Assembly: GCA_002422425.1 (NCBI GenBank) | Contig: DIVG01000073.1 | Location: forward strand, 48,597 to 112,596 | Length of the DNA: 64,000 nt | Direction: 5' to 3' | Source of the DNA: Akkermansiaceae bacterium UBA6138 | GTDB lineage: Bacteria > Verrucomicrobiota > Verrucomicrobiia > Verrucomicrobiales > DEV007 | Part shown: positions 62,151-64,000 of the stretch, piece after piece | Layout of the letters: every line of letters begins with the position of its first letter | Numbering within the stretch: the stretch's first letter is position 1 | Made by a program: the position numbers and the translations under genes | Notes under the pieces: generated by a model | Databases searched by the model: none | Told to the model about the DNA's origin: nothing | What the model saw: the letters and a program-made list of their open reading frames with translations, nothing else

Positions 62151-63956
62151 ATGCCCGTGAAACCCTCGCGCAAGGCAGGGAAAAAAAAGTTCCCGGCCCC
62201 GAATCCCCCGCGCAAAACTCCTTTCTCCCCCACCCGCTACTGGCCCGAGGCGGCGGCCCTTCTCAGCGGCGTGCTCCTCGCCCTCTGCTACCCGCGGTGG
62301 GAGCTCGACGGGCTCATCTGGGTCTGGTCGAGCCCGCTCCTCACCGCGCTCTGGTTTTCCACCTCCCGAAGACCGGGTCGATCCGCCTGGAGACACGGCT
62401 TCCGCCTCGGCTACCTCGCCGGCCTCGCCTTCTTTTTCATCAACGTCAGTTTCATCACCGAGATCTCGCGCGTCGCCGGGACGATCTTTGCCGGGCTCGC
62501 CGCGCTCGTCGCCTTCGCGACTTATCTGGCGCTCTATTTCGGGATCTTCGGAGCCTTCGCCGCGACGGTCGGACGGTGGATCCCCGTCAAGGCGGGGGAG
62601 GGAAAAGCGGATTTTTTCAGCCAGTCCCTCGCCGTCATCCGCGTCGCCTTTCTCAACGGCGCGGCCTGGTGCGGGCTGGAGTGGGGGCGCGGCTTCCTCT
62701 TCACCGGCTACGGATGGAACGGCCTCGGGATCGCGTTGAAGGATCATCTCGTCCTCGTGCAGTTCGCCGATGTCATCGGGATCACCGGTTACAGCTTCGT
62801 CCTTATGTTTTGCGGGATCGTTGTCTACGGCACCGCCGTGCGGCTCGCCGGGGAGGTGCGCGACCGTCGCCGCCTCCGTCCCCACTTTGACTTTGCCCTC
62901 GGCGTGATTCTGCTAACGGGTCTCTTCCTCTACGGCAATGCCGCGCTCCACCGGAAGCCGGCCGCCACCATCGACCTTCGCGCCCGCATCCTGCAGCTCA
63001 ATATCTCGCTCGAGGATAAATGGTCCGACGATCTTACCCTGCGCCAGAAGATTATCTTCGAATACCGCGACCTCACCCGCACCTTCGTCGAGACGGCCCC
63101 GCTCGATCTCATGATCTGGCCCGAGACCGCCATCCCCGGCCAGTTCAGCGCTCCCTGGGTGCAGGAATATTTCAACGATCATATTCTCAAGGGTGACAAC
63201 TTTTACCTCATCACCGGACTCGAGGACAACAATCTCGACAACAGCGAGGTCTACAACACGATCACGGTCATGCGGGGGGACACCGGGTCCTACCAGATCT
63301 ATAAAAAAATCCACCTCGTCCCGCTTGGTGAGTATATCCCCTTCCGCGACACCTTCCCGCTGTTCGAATGGATCGCCGGCGGCATCATTGAGAACGACTT
63401 CACCCCGGGGACTTCACACGAACCGCTCGCGATTGAAAAAGACGAACACTCCATCGGGATCATCCCCCTGATCTGCTTCGAGGACACCGTGCCTCGCCAT
63501 GCCCGCAAGTTCATCCGCAGCGGCCCCCAGATCATGGTCAATGTCACGAACGACGGCTGGTTCTACGACAGCGCCGAGTCGACCCATCACTTTTACAACG
63601 CCCTCTTCCGCTGCATCGAGTTGCGCCGCCCCATGATACGGGCCGCGAACACCGGGGTGAGCGGATTCATCGACGAACGGGGCAGCCTCTATGACCGCGA
63701 AGGACGCTCGCTCGAGCCACGCATTCTGCGCGATACAGAGAGCGGCTCGACCTACATCCGTGGCAGTCTCCCCGCTACCATCGCCGTTGACCTCGACCCG
63801 CCGATCAGCTTCTATGCCCGCCACGGCGATGCCTTTTCGGTGACGATGGGCCTGTTCGCCCTCGTCGCGGCCTCGATTTGCGGCTGGAAAAGGCGCTTCC
63901 GGCAGCACGCGGAAAATGGCGCCACGCCTCATCACGGAGTAGACAAGATTAAATGA
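62151..63956 (+). CDS. lnt: Apolipoprotein N-acyltransferase
   Basis: 601 aa. A basic N-terminal tail (KPSRKAGKKKFPAPNPPRK) precedes ~6-7 membrane helices (YWPEAAALLSGVLLALCYP; YLAGLAFFFINVSFITEI; AALVAFATYLALYFGIFGAF). The nitrilase domain has the catalytic triad: Glu in MIWPETAIPGQF, Lys in KKIHLVPLGEYIPFRD, Cys in LICFEDTVPRHARKF; NVTNDGWFYDSAESTHHFYNALFRCIELRRPMIRAANTGVSGFID is the conserved substrate-proximal stretch. It adds the third acyl chain to lipoproteins in the inner membrane. Slightly longer than E. coli Lnt (512 aa), mainly in the N-terminus and linkers. Confidence 0.94.
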   Translation: MPVKPSRKAGKKKFPAPNPPRKTPFSPTRYWPEAAALLSGVLLALCYPRWELDGLIWVWSSPLLTALWFSTSRRPGRSAWRHGFRLGYLAGLAFFFINVSFITEISRVAGTIFAGLAALVAFATYLALYFGIFGAFAATVGRWIPVKAGEGKADFFSQSLAVIRVAFLNGAAWCGLEWGRGFLFTGYGWNGLGIALKDHLVLVQFADVIGITGYSFVLMFCGIVVYGTAVRLAGEVRDRRRLRPHFDFALGVILLTGLFLYGNAALHRKPAATIDLRARILQLNISLEDKWSDDLTLRQKIIFEYRDLTRTFVETAPLDLMIWPETAIPGQFSAPWVQEYFNDHILKGDNFYLITGLEDNNLDNSEVYNTITVMRGDTGSYQIYKKIHLVPLGEYIPFRDTFPLFEWIAGGIIENDFTPGTSHEPLAIEKDEHSIGIIPLICFEDTVPRHARKFIRSGPQIMVNVTNDGWFYDSAESTHHFYNALFRCIELRRPMIRAANTGVSGFIDERGSLYDREGRSLEPRILRDTESGSTYIRGSLPATIAVDLDPPISFYARHGDAFSVTMGLFALVAASICGWKRRFRQHAENGATPHHGVDKIK

Positions 63957-64000
63957 TCGGTTTAACCCTCTCCATTCGTATCAACTCCGGTTCCTGTAAT
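63953..64000 (+). CDS. Possible start of a downstream gene, cut by the window edge
   Basis: An ATG at 63953 overlaps the lnt stop by 4 bp (ATGA) and stays open for 16 codons to the edge (MIGLTLSIRINSG). Such overlap is typical of co-translated genes, but 16 codons are too few to identify a product. Confidence 0.3.
   Translation, partial: MIGLTLSIRINSGSCN

Overview
The window looks like a piece of a high-GC chromosome from a member of the Verrucomicrobiota (PVC superphylum). The evidence is the repeated presence of families concentrated in that group: a Pirellula/Verrucomicrobium-type haem-binding propeller protein (3-2471), two PSCyt1/DUF1549/DUF1553 cytochromes (20789-23212 and 41558-45088), three Tat-exported DUF1501 proteins (23333-24781, 45106-46605, 60700-62076), a secreted Gfo/Idh/MocA oxidoreductase with a Tat signal, SGNH and esterase exoenzymes, and an ECF sigma factor beside a cytochrome fusion. 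No phage, plasmid or rRNA genes are visible. Genes are densely packed on both strands.

Layout. 1-6.5 kb: secreted or periplasmic proteins (haem-binding dehydrogenase cut by the window edge, Tat oxidoreductase, SGNH hydrolase, beta-propeller, membrane protein). 6.6-13 kb: RppH-like Nudix hydrolase, a 1045-aa hybrid histidine kinase with two receivers, a standalone EF-G2-type elongation factor with a clear terminator, and a CPXCG zinc protein. 13-19 kb: a membrane/envelope block (degenerate receiver-pseudokinase-FGE fusion, TPR protein with a hexapeptide minisatellite, bactofilin, zinc-ribbon membrane protein, GYF_2-RDD protein). 19-25 kb: moaD-hpt overlapping pair, pdxH, PSCyt + DUF1501 pair. 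24.8-25.9 kb: collapsed remnant of a type I restriction locus (hsdS tail, DUF6088/AbiEi-like head, hsdR tail). 26-38 kb: alpha/beta hydrolase, a 2840-aa cyclic beta-1,2-glucan synthase (NdvB/ChvB type), SDR, esterase, VapBC. 38-46.6 kb: proBA, tRNA-Arg(CCG), ECF sigma, anti-sigma/cytochrome fusion, DUF1501. 46.6-49.2 kb: second restriction remnant on the opposite strand (Abi_2 head, damaged YhcG, frameshifted hsdM). 49.3-53.8 kb: copper-type P-ATPase with a YHS-like peptide, an ECF sigma, a CnrX-like sensor, an anti-sigma and a Cys-pair peptide. 54-64 kb: photolyase-related protein + SDR, hisD, rRNA-type methyltransferase, phosphohexomutase, DUF1501, lnt.

How genes work together. Three units stand out. 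(1) 40.9-46.6 kb: an ECF sigma, then 10 bp later a protein that joins a FecR-like cytoplasmic anti-sigma segment, one membrane helix and two CxxCH cytochrome domains, then a DUF1501 protein; this reads as a one-protein transmembrane redox or substrate sensor. (2) 49.3-53.8 kb: an anti-sigma/sensor/sigma cassette ordered like cnrYXH, upstream of a Cu-ATPase. (3) The two type I restriction remnants carry complementary, non-overlapping parts of one locus in opposite orientations, and each abuts the stop codon of a DUF1501 gene. A single inversion of about 21.8 kb would rejoin them. All functional statements come from reading the translations; no database search was run.
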